Part shown: piece by piece, positions 17,356-25,713 of the stretch | Numbering within the stretch: position 1 is the stretch's first letter | Layout of the letters: each line of letters opens with the position of its first letter | NCBI RefSeq assembly: GCF_004143485.2 | Contig: NZ_ML974132.1 | Coordinates: 1-64,000 of the forward strand | Reading direction: 5' to 3' | Source: Halorussus amylolyticus | Lineage (GTDB): Archaea; Halobacteriota; Halobacteria; Halobacteriales; Haladaptataceae | Length of the DNA stretch: 64,000 nucleotides | Notes under the pieces: model-generated | What the model saw: only the letters and a program-made list of their open reading frames with translations | Databases searched by the model: none | Told to the model about the DNA's origin: nothing | Made by a program: the position numbers and the translations under genes

Positions 17356-17465
17356 GCGTCTGCGCTCGCCACGCGAGCGCAGACGCACGCGGGGAGGAAC
17401 GGGGCGCGGTGCCGTGCGGAGCGGTCGCGGGGCGGTCTCATAGGTACCGGGAGTAGCTAGCTAGC
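17356..17465 (+). repeat. Dispersed structured repeat, family 1, copy A
   Basis: It begins with a 13-bp perfect hairpin (17356-17368 / 17374-17386, loop ccacg), continues with cgcggggagg and acggggcgcggtgc blocks, and ends ggtaccgggagtagctagc. The same block order with the same ends is found on the minus strand at 32338-32445. Copy A lies about 100 nt downstream of the TrmB gene in the same orientation, between convergent genes. It is either a non-coding RNA or a small mobile element; the sequence alone does not decide. Confidence 0.75.
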
Positions 17466-17545
17466 TTCTTTCCGCGTCAGTCACCGCGAGCTCAGGCGTC
17501 AAAAACGTCGTTACCTCACACTCAGCCACCGAAAACGCAGCCGCC

Positions 17546-18448
17546 TCAAATCCGATAGAGTCGCGTCGTCCAGAACTCCCGAAACGCGTCACCGAGCGCG
17601 GCCTCGGGCTTGCCGGTCGCATCGACCGCCGCGGTCGCGACCGCGCGGTCTTCGAACTCCCCCAGAAGCGTTCGCTCGCCCACGACGAACACCCGGTCTG
17701 CGTCCGCCGCCGAAATCGCGGCCTCGCACTTTTCGAGGTGGTCGTCTATCTGTGCATCGCGCCGACGCTCGAATCGGCCCTGCGAGAAGCCGCCCTTCGA
17801 GTGGTCGGATTTCACGTCGCTCTCGAACCCCTCGAAATCGACGCGCTCGCGCCCCTCGTAGGTGCCGAGCGCGAACACGTCCGAGCGCACGAGCGCGAGC
17901 GCGAACCGGCCGGTCGGCAGGAACCACTCGCGGTCGAGTCGGAAGCCGTCGGCCCACTCGGTGAAGGTGTCGGGCGCGACCGGCGGCGCGAGCGCGGCGC
18001 TGACGAGACCCGCGTCGTCGGCGACCGCGAGACACGGGGCGGCCCGGCCCACCAGCGAGGCGTGGCCGCCAAAGGCGTCCTCGACCGCCTCCGGGAGTCG
18101 GCGGTCGTCGTCCACCATCGCGGTCAGCGCGGCCTCCGGTTCGGTTTCGACCGAATCGAGTCGGTCGAGTATCGCGGCGAGTCGGTCGCCGCTGACGGTC
18201 TCGACGCCCCGAAAGTCGAGGTCGGCGTCGTCGGCGTCGTCGGCGTCGTGGCGTCCGACTCGGTCTTCGAGTTCCGCGATGCGGTCTTCGAGTCGGTTGA
18301 CGCGCTCTTCGGCCTCCTGTCGGGCGGTCGCGGCCTCCGCCCGGCGCTCCTCCTCGGCCGCCGCCCGGCGTTCGAGGTGGCGGTTCTCTTCTTCGAGTTC
18401 GTCGATACGCGCCTTGAGGTCGGCGCGCCCGAGTAGCTCGTCGAGCAT
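17546..18448 (-). CDS. Vms1/ANKZF1-like peptidyl-tRNA hydrolase (eRF1-fold release factor)
   Basis: 300 residues. An N-terminal coiled coil (about 8-67) is followed by an eRF1/Vms1-like domain. The signature SDHSKGGFSQGRFERRR (GGFSQ at 219-223) corresponds to the catalytic GxxQ loop that, in yeast Vms1 and actinobacterial relatives, cleaves peptidyl-tRNA stalled on split large subunits. The downstream strand-helix (ADRVFVVGERTLLGEF) matches the rest of the fold. It would act in ribosome-associated quality control. It stands alone, divergent from the phosphoesterase gene. Pelota, another rescue factor, is at 43.8 kb. Confidence 0.87.
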   Translation of the reverse strand: MLDELLGRADLKARIDELEEENRHLERRAAAEEERRAEAATARQEAEERVNRLEDRIAELEDRVGRHDADDADDADLDFRGVETVSGDRLAAILDRLDSVETEPEAALTAMVDDDRRLPEAVEDAFGGHASLVGRAAPCLAVADDAGLVSAALAPPVAPDTFTEWADGFRLDREWFLPTGRFALALVRSDVFALGTYEGRERVDFEGFESDVKSDHSKGGFSQGRFERRRDAQIDDHLEKCEAAISAADADRVFVVGERTLLGEFEDRAVATAAVDATGKPEAALGDAFREFWTTRLYRI

Positions 18449-18600
18449 TCGCCGGAAACAGCGTCCGCGGGCGTGAAGTAGTTTCCCCTCCGAGTCGGTG
18501 TGGGATTTTCCTCCGAACGGGCGCGGATACGGGCTGTGTCGGGTCTCGAATCGGGAGCGAACGTCCGACTTCGCTCTCTGTGGGAGCGAAGAAAAGCCTC

Positions 18601-18635
18601 AAAACTATATAGTCTATTGCCTAAACTATATATTA
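18601..18635 (+). promoter_or_regulatory. Two tandem aaactatata boxes in the phosphoesterase promoter
   Basis: aaaactatata at 18601-18611 and taaactatatatta at 18622-18635, 22 nt apart, lie 45-80 nt before the ATG at 18681. Either gives a TATA box; their repetition suggests two start sites or a TATA plus an overlapping operator. Confidence 0.55.
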
Positions 18636-18680
18636 TGTGCGCCAACTTTATCCGGTTCAGACGGGTATCACCACACGACA

Positions 18681-19697
18681 ATGAGCATGGAGGGGACCGG
18701 GGTACGAGCCGAATCGACCGACGCGACACCACGTGAAACCGCCGACACCGACGATTTCACAGTTCTGAGTGCCGACGCGGGCGCGCGAACGCTCGCGCAC
18801 TTCGCGCACCCGAGAGCCGACACCGAGACCGCGCTAGCCATCGTTTCAGACCCGCACGTCTCGACCGGTAAGGAAGGGACGTGGAAGGTGTTCCACCGGA
18901 CCGAGGAGCGACTCCGGGCCGCGCTCGCCGACGCAACCGCCCGCGAGGTGGACGGCGTGGTGTTCGCGGGCGACCTAACCGAAGACGGCAGGCCCGAGGA
19001 CTTCGCGGGCGTCACCGACCTCCTCGGCGACCTCCGGATTCCCGCGGTCGCGGTGCCGGGCAACCACGACGTGCCGAAGTCGTTCAAGGCTCACGAGACG
19101 CCGCCGCTCTCGACGTTCGAGGATAGATTCACGCCGGGGGAACTCCCGTTCCGAGCGGCCTTCGGCGGCGTGGACGTGCTGGGACTCGACTCCGCCTCGG
19201 CCCCGGACGGGAGCCTCGACGCGACCCACGCCGGTTCGATTTCGGCCGCCCAGCGCGAGTGGCTCGACGCCGCGCTCGCCGAGTCCGACGCGGCGCTGGT
19301 CGTGACCCACCACAACCTCCCCGGGCTCGGTGACTGCTTCGGCGACGAATCGGCGGTGCCCCATCCGCCCGTCGAGGGTGCGGCGGCGTTCGCGCGAACT
19401 CTCGCGCGCCACGACGCGCTTCACGTCTCGGGCCACGTTCATCTCCCGGCCGTCACGCGGTGCGAGGGCGCGACCGGTGTGGTGTGTCCCGCGCTCTCGT
19501 CGTTCCCGCAGGCGTACACCCTCCTCGAAGTCGGCCCGGACGGGACCACTCTCAGTCTGGTCCCGGTCGCCGATTCGGAGGGGGTGGCCGAGGCGCACGA
19601 ACTCGCCCGGACCCACTCGGCACGGAGCAGAACCGTCTCGGAGGTCGTGGCCGACCAGCTTTCGGACCTGCCGCTGGCTGACGAGCGGGACCGATAA
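18681..19697 (+). CDS. Calcineurin-like metallophosphoesterase
   Basis: 338 residues with the full metallophosphoesterase set: DPH (IVSDPHVS), GDLTEDG, GNHD, THHN and GHVH, which bind two metal ions. It is probably a cyclic-nucleotide or other phosphodiesterase of the CpdA/Icc type; the substrate is unknown. The N-terminal 50 residues are acidic and likely disordered. I chose the ATG at 18681; the frame stays open upstream but runs through the promoter. It converges with the amidase gene, with 21 nt between. Confidence 0.88.
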   Translation: MSMEGTGVRAESTDATPRETADTDDFTVLSADAGARTLAHFAHPRADTETALAIVSDPHVSTGKEGTWKVFHRTEERLRAALADATAREVDGVVFAGDLTEDGRPEDFAGVTDLLGDLRIPAVAVPGNHDVPKSFKAHETPPLSTFEDRFTPGELPFRAAFGGVDVLGLDSASAPDGSLDATHAGSISAAQREWLDAALAESDAALVVTHHNLPGLGDCFGDESAVPHPPVEGAAAFARTLARHDALHVSGHVHLPAVTRCEGATGVVCPALSSFPQAYTLLEVGPDGTTLSLVPVADSEGVAEAHELARTHSARSRTVSEVVADQLSDLPLADERDR

Positions 19698-19718
19698 AAG
19701 GAGCCGCGGGCGTCCGAT

Positions 19719-20807
19719 TTAGCCGACGAGGTACTCCCACGTCTGCGGACCGACGACGCCATCGGCCGTGATGGCGCTCGCGCTCTGGAACGACTCGACC
19801 GCGCTCTGGGTTCCGGACCCGAAGACGCCGTCCACCGAGACGTCGTAGCCGTGCTTGTACCGGAGACTGTCCTGGGCCGCGCGGACGGCCTGATTCTCGT
19901 CGCCGCTGCTCGCGGTGACGACGAGTTCGTCCCACGTGTTCGGCCCGACGACGCCGTCGACGGCGAGACCGCTGTCCGACTGGAGGCTCTCGACGTTGGT
20001 CTCGACCTCGGTGCCGTAGATACCGTCGTGGTACTCTATCGGGTAGCCGTTGGCTTCGAGGAGGTACTGGACCGCGTACACGTCGCGGTTCTCGTCGCCG
20101 TTCGAGTACGTCGGCCATCCGGCGGAACCGCCGTCACCGCCGTCGCCACCGTCTCCACCGTCGCCGTCGTCCACTTCGCCGTCCACGAGGTCCATGAAGT
20201 AGTTCCAGTCGAACGTGTCGCCGGGGTCGACCTTCCCGTCGGTGACGCCCGTGCAGTCTTCGTTCGGAATCTGGTTGTGTCCGATGATACCGCCCTGCCC
20301 GTCGTAGGGGTCACACGGCGCGAGGTCGAACGTCGGGTGGCGCTTGGGCACGTCGTACTTGTCGCAGATGTGTGCGACCGCTTCGGCGGTCTGCTCGTAG
20401 ATGTTGTCGTTGAAATCGGTGGAGTTGGCGTAGCCTTCGAGTTCGAAGTTGACGCCCGTGTCGTTGTACGACCCGTCGCCGCCGTTGGTCCACGCGATGT
20501 CCTCGATATCGACCATCTGCATGATTTGGCCGGGTTCGTTGCCGATGACGAAGTGGGAACTCACGTTCGCGTCGGGGTTCTCGAACCAACTGTAGCCCGC
20601 CTCGTAGGAGCCTTCGATGGTGTGCATGACTATCCATCGAACGTCCGACGACGACCGATTCGCGTCGGTGTAGTTGCTCGGGTCGGCCGACCGGTACACG
20701 TCGGTGACGCTCTCCTGTGCGGTCGCGGTCGATGCACTGGTGAGGACGGCGCTCGTGGTGATAGCGCCGCCAGCTAGCTTGACGAAGTTTCGTCTGGATT
20801 TCTCCAT
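19719..20807 (-). CDS. Tat-secreted N-acetylmuramoyl-L-alanine amidase with two peptidoglycan-binding domains
   Basis: 362 residues. A Tat signal (SRRNFVKLAGGAITTSAVL, cleavage near residue 30) precedes an Amidase_2 domain at about 40-210. Candidate zinc ligands and catalytic residues of the AmpD type are present: His62 in VMHT, Glu in FELEG (122/124), His177 in IIGHN, and Lys192-x-Asp194 in KVDPG. A Gly/Asp linker (213-230) leads to two PG_binding_1 domains (about 238-295 and 303-362), each with a DGxxG turn and a WxxL end. It should cut the amide between MurNAc and the peptide stem of bacterial peptidoglycan, outside the cell. Haloarchaea have no peptidoglycan, so the target is presumably bacteria. 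An AT-rich TATA region lies at 20831-20840. The ATG at 20807 is chosen because it gives a proper Tat signal. Confidence 0.9.
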   Translation of the reverse strand: MEKSRRNFVKLAGGAITTSAVLTSASTATAQESVTDVYRSADPSNYTDANRSSSDVRWIVMHTIEGSYEAGYSWFENPDANVSSHFVIGNEPGQIMQMVDIEDIAWTNGGDGSYNDTGVNFELEGYANSTDFNDNIYEQTAEAVAHICDKYDVPKRHPTFDLAPCDPYDGQGGIIGHNQIPNEDCTGVTDGKVDPGDTFDWNYFMDLVDGEVDDGDGGDGGDGGDGGSAGWPTYSNGDENRDVYAVQYLLEANGYPIEYHDGIYGTEVETNVESLQSDSGLAVDGVVGPNTWDELVVTASSGDENQAVRAAQDSLRYKHGYDVSVDGVFGSGTQSAVESFQSASAITADGVVGPQTWEYLVG

Positions 20808-20911
20808 ACATTTATTATCCACGTCTAAGTTAAAAATTTTTGGTCTAGCGGACAAAGATTCCTCTACTCGACATCTGAACCGGGGCGAAACGAAAAACTG
20901 TTGACTCTACT

Positions 20912-21979
20912 TCAGTCGGCCGCGACCGGCGTTCGACAGTCCACCATGTCGAGCACGTCGTCGAAGAAGCCGAGGGTGTCGTTCGGGCCGGGGTTCGCCT
21001 CGGGGTGATACTGGCGGGTCAAGACTCGGAGGTCGTCGCTCTCCAGACCTTCCGGGGTGTCGTCGTTGACGTTGACCTGCGTGACTTCGAGGTCGCCGGG
21101 GTCGGCGACCGTGTAGCCGTGGTTCTGCGTCGTCATCACGACCTTCTCCGAGCGGAGGTCCCGAACCGGCTGATTCACACCCCGGTGGCCGAAGTCCATC
21201 TTCGCGGTCGAGCCGCCGAGCGCTCGCGCGATGATTTGCTGGCCGAGACAGATGCCCGCGAGCGGCACCTCGCCGACGAACTCCGAGACCAGCGACTCGG
21301 CGGCCTCGAAGTTCGCGGGGTCGCCCGGGCCGTTCGAGATGAACAGCACGTCCGGGGCGAGGTCGGAGACCTCGCCCGGACTCACGTCGTAGGGCAGAAC
21401 GTGGACGGTCGCGCCGCGTTCGACCAGCGACTTCACGATGCTCTCTTTTGCGCCGCAGTCCACCAGCGCGACCTCCGTGTCGGCGTCGCCGTCGCCGGGG
21501 TAGGTCTTCTGAGCCGACACGCTGACCTGCGCGCCGATGTCCGTGTAGTCGCTCATCCCCGGACACTCCGCGAGCGCGGCCTTCGCGTCCTCGGGCGAGG
21601 CGTCGGGTCCGGCCGAGACGCCGCACTTCATCGCACCGCCCTCTCGGATTTCGCCGACGAGGTCGCGGGTGTCGAGGCGGTCCACCGCGGGAACGCCCTC
21701 CTCGGTCAGCCACTCGGCCACGTCGTCGGTGAGTTCGCGCGCGACGACCGCGCGCGGGTGGACGCGGCCGCTCTCGAATCGCTCGCTTCGGACGCCGTAG
21801 TTCCCGATGAGGGGGTACGAGAACGTTAGCACCTGCTCCTCGTAGGAGGGGTCGGTGAGACTCTCTTCGTATCCCGTGTACGCGGTCGTGAACACTAGTT
21901 CCCCGTGGGACGTGCCCGGAGCGCGACAGCGCGCCGCCACCACACTGCCACCTTCGAGCGCGACGTATGCGTCCGACAT
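20912..21979 (-). CDS. carA: Carbamoyl-phosphate synthase small (glutaminase) subunit
   Basis: 355 residues. The C-terminal class I glutamine amidotransferase domain shows the nucleophile in GICLGQQII and the catalytic His-x-Glu in RQYHPEAN. The N-terminal CPSase small domain has AYTGYEESLTDPSY and GEIREGGAMKCG. It supplies ammonia from glutamine to CarB for arginine and pyrimidine synthesis. carB is not in the window. I start at the second ATG (21979, MSDAYVALEGG), as in homologues; an in-frame ATG at 21991 is also possible. It is divergent from an Lrp regulator with a palindrome between. Confidence 0.95.
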   Translation of the reverse strand: MSDAYVALEGGSVVAARCRAPGTSHGELVFTTAYTGYEESLTDPSYEEQVLTFSYPLIGNYGVRSERFESGRVHPRAVVARELTDDVAEWLTEEGVPAVDRLDTRDLVGEIREGGAMKCGVSAGPDASPEDAKAALAECPGMSDYTDIGAQVSVSAQKTYPGDGDADTEVALVDCGAKESIVKSLVERGATVHVLPYDVSPGEVSDLAPDVLFISNGPGDPANFEAAESLVSEFVGEVPLAGICLGQQIIARALGGSTAKMDFGHRGVNQPVRDLRSEKVVMTTQNHGYTVADPGDLEVTQVNVNDDTPEGLESDDLRVLTRQYHPEANPGPNDTLGFFDDVLDMVDCRTPVAAD

Positions 21980-22030
21980 TACGAGATTCATACGAAATAC
22001 CGCCTCATAAACCTTGCTTTCGTAGTTAGA

Positions 22031-22045
22031 TTACGAATTTCGTAA
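22031..22045. promoter_or_regulatory. Palindromic operator between carA and the Lrp gene
   Basis: ttacgaatttcgtaa is a perfect 7-bp inverted repeat around a central t, with cgtag and tacgaaa variants nearby (22021, 21991). It lies in the 102-nt divergent region and is a natural binding site for the Lrp/AsnC protein encoded next to it. Confidence 0.6.
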
Positions 22046-22081
22046 TTGTCAAGTACCCTCACCGAGTAGCCTCGAATCTCG

Positions 22082-22495
22082 ATGGACGAACTGGACCGCG
22101 AAATCCTGAGCATCTTGCGCCGAGACGCCCGAAAGCCCTACACCGAAATCGCCGACGCGGTCGGGACGAGCGAGGGAACGGTCCGCAACCGCGTCGAACG
22201 CATGGCCGACGAAGGCGTCATCGAGCGGTTCACGGTCGCCACCCGGACCGGGAACGTGAAAGCGATGATAGAACTCGACGTGGCGGTGGACGTGAACACC
22301 TCCGACCTCGGCGGCACGGTCGCCGACTGGGACCAGGTGGACTTCGTCTGGCAGGTCTCGGGCGAGGAGGACATCGTATTGGTTGTGGACGCCGCCGACA
22401 CGCAGAGCGTGAACGAACTCATCACGCGCGCGAGGGAGTTGGAGGAGGTCGTGAACACGAAGACCCGCCTGATTCTGAACGAGACGTTGGGTTGA
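22082..22495 (+). CDS. Lrp/AsnC-family transcription regulator
   Basis: 137 residues. The N-terminal HTH reads DELDREILSILRRDARKPYTEI with the recognition helix GTSEGTVRNRVERM; the C-terminal RAM-type ligand/oligomer domain follows (VVDAADTQSVNELI). It is slightly shorter than E. coli Lrp but normal for haloarchaea. Its position back-to-back with carA, with a palindrome between, suggests control of carbamoyl phosphate synthesis and of itself, perhaps in response to an amino acid. Confidence 0.9.
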   Translation: MDELDREILSILRRDARKPYTEIADAVGTSEGTVRNRVERMADEGVIERFTVATRTGNVKAMIELDVAVDVNTSDLGGTVADWDQVDFVWQVSGEEDIVLVVDAADTQSVNELITRARELEEVVNTKTRLILNETLG

Positions 22496-22682
22496 GAGAC
22501 GACCATCAGAAGCCGTCACTTTACCTCGACGTGCCTCTCCTTCGATTCGAGTGACGCCCGGGCAGTTCGTTTCACGGTCCAAAAGAACTATCGCCCGTCG
22601 GTGGCACCCGTGGATATGAATCGGAATACTCGTCAGCGCACGAAACTGTCTCGGTGTCCGGACCCGCGGAAAACGCCCGCGA

Positions 22683-24863
22683 GTGATGCGCCGACCGGCG
22701 GTCGGTGATTCCGTGTCGGGAGACCACCCTCGGGCGGTGAACCGCCGGACCGTCCTCGGAGCTATCGCCGGTACCGGAGTCGCGTCGCTCGCGGGGTGTG
22801 GCGCTCTCGAAACCGGCGAGGACAGCGAGACGACCGAACTCGACGACGAAACAGCGCACGACCTGGCGGTGGCGTTCGCGCCGGCGCTGTACTTCGACGA
22901 AGAAGAGCGGTGGTTCCCGACCGACCCGCGACCCTACGAGAGCGATGCGGACGGCGAGACGGTCGTCGATGGGTTCGACGCGCTCGACGGGTACACCGAA
23001 CTGTACGAGAGCGCCGAGGCTCCCCCGAACCCGACGGTGTTCTATCACGCGGTCCAGTACGAGAACTCGCCGCTGGCCGTCGTCCAGTACTGGTGCTACT
23101 CGGCGTTCGACCAGTTCACGACGAACTTCCACTGGCACGACTGGGAGGTCCTTCACGTGTTCGTAGACACGGCGGGCGGAGATTCCTCGGACGGTTCGGC
23201 GGGGTCCGAAACTATCGCGGTGGGAGACCCCCAACTCTACGTCGCCAGTTCCCACTCCCGGAAGGTGCCCAACAACGAGTTCCTCGACCCGGACCGCGAG
23301 ATGGTCCCGCGCATCCTCTCGGAACTCGGTTCCCATTCGAGCGCGCTGTCGCTCAACGAGGAACGAGACGCCTTCCAGCGACTTCCGATTGGCGACACGC
23401 TGGCCGACATCACCAACAGCGCCATGGAGGCCGTCGAGGACCTCGCCGAGATTCCGATTGCGTACGGTCTTCCCCGCGACGAGGGGTCGCGATTACCCTT
23501 CGTCGTCCCGGAACTCGACGGCGCACCGCTTTACGACCACGAGCGACTCCCGTCGGTCGAACGTTCGAGTCTTATCGACGACGACCTGACCGTCCGGTCG
23601 CTCGACGCGCTCTCCTCGCCGCCGACCGACCTGCCGGAGCGCGAGACCGGACTGGTGTTCCAGCACGCCCGGCGGGACGAGTCGGAGCCGGACGTGGAGT
23701 ACGAGCTGGTCCCCGCGGGCGAACTCGAACACATCGCCGACTTCACCGGTCCGCAACTCAGCTTCGAGTTCGCGGTTCCCGACTTCGTCGAGAACGCCGT
23801 CGCGGGCCACATCACGACGACGGGAGCGCCGTGGGACCAACCGCGTTACGACAATCCCGCGGCCGACATCTCCGACCCGAACCACCGCGAGGCGCTGGCC
23901 AACCGCTACGACGCCGTCGGGGAGGCCGCACCGATAAACCGCGTCTTCGCGACCGTCACAGAAGCGGTTACGTCCGACGACGCCCCCGAAGACGAGGGGC
24001 TGACGACCGAAGCGTCGACGGTCGAGGCGGTCGCCATGCTGGAGAGCGAACCGGAAGCGGTCCCGACCTTCGGCGGCGTCGCGGTCGTCCACGACGTTCC
24101 GGAGGGAGACCACCGACTGACGGTCAATGGCGCTGGGGCCGCCCCGCACAGCGAGACCGTGTCGGTCGCGGGGGACGACTCCGTCACTGCGGCGGGCGTC
24201 GGCGGAGAGATACCGCTCGTGGCCCGGGAAAACGCGACGAGGCTCGAAGTCGACCCTCGCGAAACCGACCGCGACCTCAGCGACCTCGCCGTCGAGGACG
24301 ACTTCGCGGGACGGCTGTACGACGCGCCGCTAACGGGCCCCGACGCCGTCTACGTCCACCGGGGCGGCGCGTACACGACCGAAGTGAGAGATACCGACGA
24401 CGAAGTGGGCGCGTTTCGCGTCAATCCGGGCGACGAGGCGGCGGTCAGAATCGACGAACCCCGGACGGGAACGGCCTCGCTCGCGACGTTTCTGGCGGAC
24501 GTCGCCGAGGAGACGCGGGCCGAAGTCGCCGCTGTGGCCGACGACGATGATGGCAACGACGATGAGGACGGTGACGACGACGACCGACGAGGTGGCGGGT
24601 CCGAAAACGCCGTGCGCGGACTCACGCGGGCGCTGGCCGCCGTCGGCGACGCCGCTCGACGGGCCGCCGAGCGCGCCGAGTCAGACGACCGGGGCGGGGC
24701 GAACAAGCAACTCGAAACCGTCGAAACCCGACTCGAACACGTCGCGAACAGACTCGACGAGGCCCGCGAGGACCTTCCGGGCGGATTGTCCCGGGCGACC
24801 GACCGCCGACTCGCTCAGGCGCGCCGTCGCTCCGAGCAGGCGCGCAACGCCCGAAAACTCTGA
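22683..24863 (+). CDS. Large Tat lipoprotein with a VPS62-like domain
   Basis: 726 residues from a GTG at 22683; an equally likely start is the GTG at 22737, which places NRRTVLGAIAGTG close to the N-terminus. The twin arginines and lipobox SLAGC predict Tat export and lipid anchoring. The region about 60-370 (FAPALYFDEEERWFPTDP, VVQYWCYSAFDQF, HWHDWEVLHVF) resembles the VPS62 family. A long acidic region and a C-terminal helical segment follow. An unusually long acidic linker (DDDDGNDDEDGDDDDRR) is at about 618-638. The function is unknown; export to the cell surface is the firm part. Confidence 0.7.
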   Translation: MMRRPAVGDSVSGDHPRAVNRRTVLGAIAGTGVASLAGCGALETGEDSETTELDDETAHDLAVAFAPALYFDEEERWFPTDPRPYESDADGETVVDGFDALDGYTELYESAEAPPNPTVFYHAVQYENSPLAVVQYWCYSAFDQFTTNFHWHDWEVLHVFVDTAGGDSSDGSAGSETIAVGDPQLYVASSHSRKVPNNEFLDPDREMVPRILSELGSHSSALSLNEERDAFQRLPIGDTLADITNSAMEAVEDLAEIPIAYGLPRDEGSRLPFVVPELDGAPLYDHERLPSVERSSLIDDDLTVRSLDALSSPPTDLPERETGLVFQHARRDESEPDVEYELVPAGELEHIADFTGPQLSFEFAVPDFVENAVAGHITTTGAPWDQPRYDNPAADISDPNHREALANRYDAVGEAAPINRVFATVTEAVTSDDAPEDEGLTTEASTVEAVAMLESEPEAVPTFGGVAVVHDVPEGDHRLTVNGAGAAPHSETVSVAGDDSVTAAGVGGEIPLVARENATRLEVDPRETDRDLSDLAVEDDFAGRLYDAPLTGPDAVYVHRGGAYTTEVRDTDDEVGAFRVNPGDEAAVRIDEPRTGTASLATFLADVAEETRAEVAAVADDDDGNDDEDGDDDDRRGGGSENAVRGLTRALAAVGDAARRAAERAESDDRGGANKQLETVETRLEHVANRLDEAREDLPGGLSRATDRRLAQARRRSEQARNARKL

Positions 24864-24940
24864 CCGGCGACCCCGCCGGTCTCGGACGGAGCTACGACGC
24901 CGGCACGAAATCCATCGGCGACGGGTCAGAACGAGAACGG

Positions 24941-25660
24941 CTACTTCGGCGGTTCGCCCACGCCCGGCGACTCCAGCCACTCCGGCTTCTGCAGGTATCC
25001 CTTCTCCTCGTGAATCTCTCGATAGAACCGCCTCACAGTTCGATTTACCACCCCGCGATGCACGCGGGGTTCGACCCGGCCGTCTCGAATCGCTTCGACC
25101 ACCGCCTCGGGCGTGAACACCTCGGCGTCGATTCGGGTGTACGCCCGGCCCACCTCGACCGGGTAGTGGGCGTCGCTCCCGCCGACCAGCGGCAGGGCGT
25201 GATTCTCGGCGAGTCGCCGGACCCACTCCTCGGTCCGGGGGTGCTTGCCGTTGATTTCGATGGCGTCGAACTCCACGTCGGTGTTCCGAACCGTGCTGTT
25301 GCGGTACGGGTGGGCGATGATGGCGGCACAGTCGCGGTCGTGGGCCAACTCCACGGTCTCTTCTGGCGTGAGTTCGCCGGGTTCGGTCCGACGCGGCGGG
25401 TCGGGACCGACCACGAGGACGTGGCCGTGCGTGGTCGTGACTTCGACGCCCGGAATCGTGGCGGCGTAGCCGATTTCTGTCTCCGGGTCGCCGAGGTCGA
25501 ACGCCCGGTAGTAATCGTGATTCGTGAGCGCCACGGCGTCGAGACCGCGCGCCCGCGCGGCCGCCGCCAGCAGGCGAACTCCGACCGGGTCGTAGTACGC
25601 CGCGAGGTCGTCGTGGCCGTGAAAGAACCGCGTGTGTGCGTGCAAATCGACGGAGAACAC
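24941..25660 (-). CDS. PHP-domain phosphoesterase
   Basis: 239 residues. PHP motifs: DLHAHTRFFHG (HxH), LTNHDYYRAFD, GVEVTTTHGHV (E and H), AIIAHPYRN and GGSDAHYPVEVG, which together bind three metals. It resembles the RNase AM/YciV and histidinol-phosphatase-related group of small PHP esterases. The exact substrate is unknown. The start at 25660 is an ATG with the usual haloarchaeal MFSVDLHAHT N-terminus. It is divergent from the lipid kinase gene, 53 nt away. Confidence 0.85.
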   Translation of the reverse strand: MFSVDLHAHTRFFHGHDDLAAYYDPVGVRLLAAAARARGLDAVALTNHDYYRAFDLGDPETEIGYAATIPGVEVTTTHGHVLVVGPDPPRRTEPGELTPEETVELAHDRDCAAIIAHPYRNSTVRNTDVEFDAIEINGKHPRTEEWVRRLAENHALPLVGGSDAHYPVEVGRAYTRIDAEVFTPEAVVEAIRDGRVEPRVHRGVVNRTVRRFYREIHEEKGYLQKPEWLESPGVGEPPK

Positions 25661-25713
25661 GCGTGGTCTAACGCGCCGGTAAACCTTTGGCTTTCTGCCC
25701 CGACGTTCGAGCC

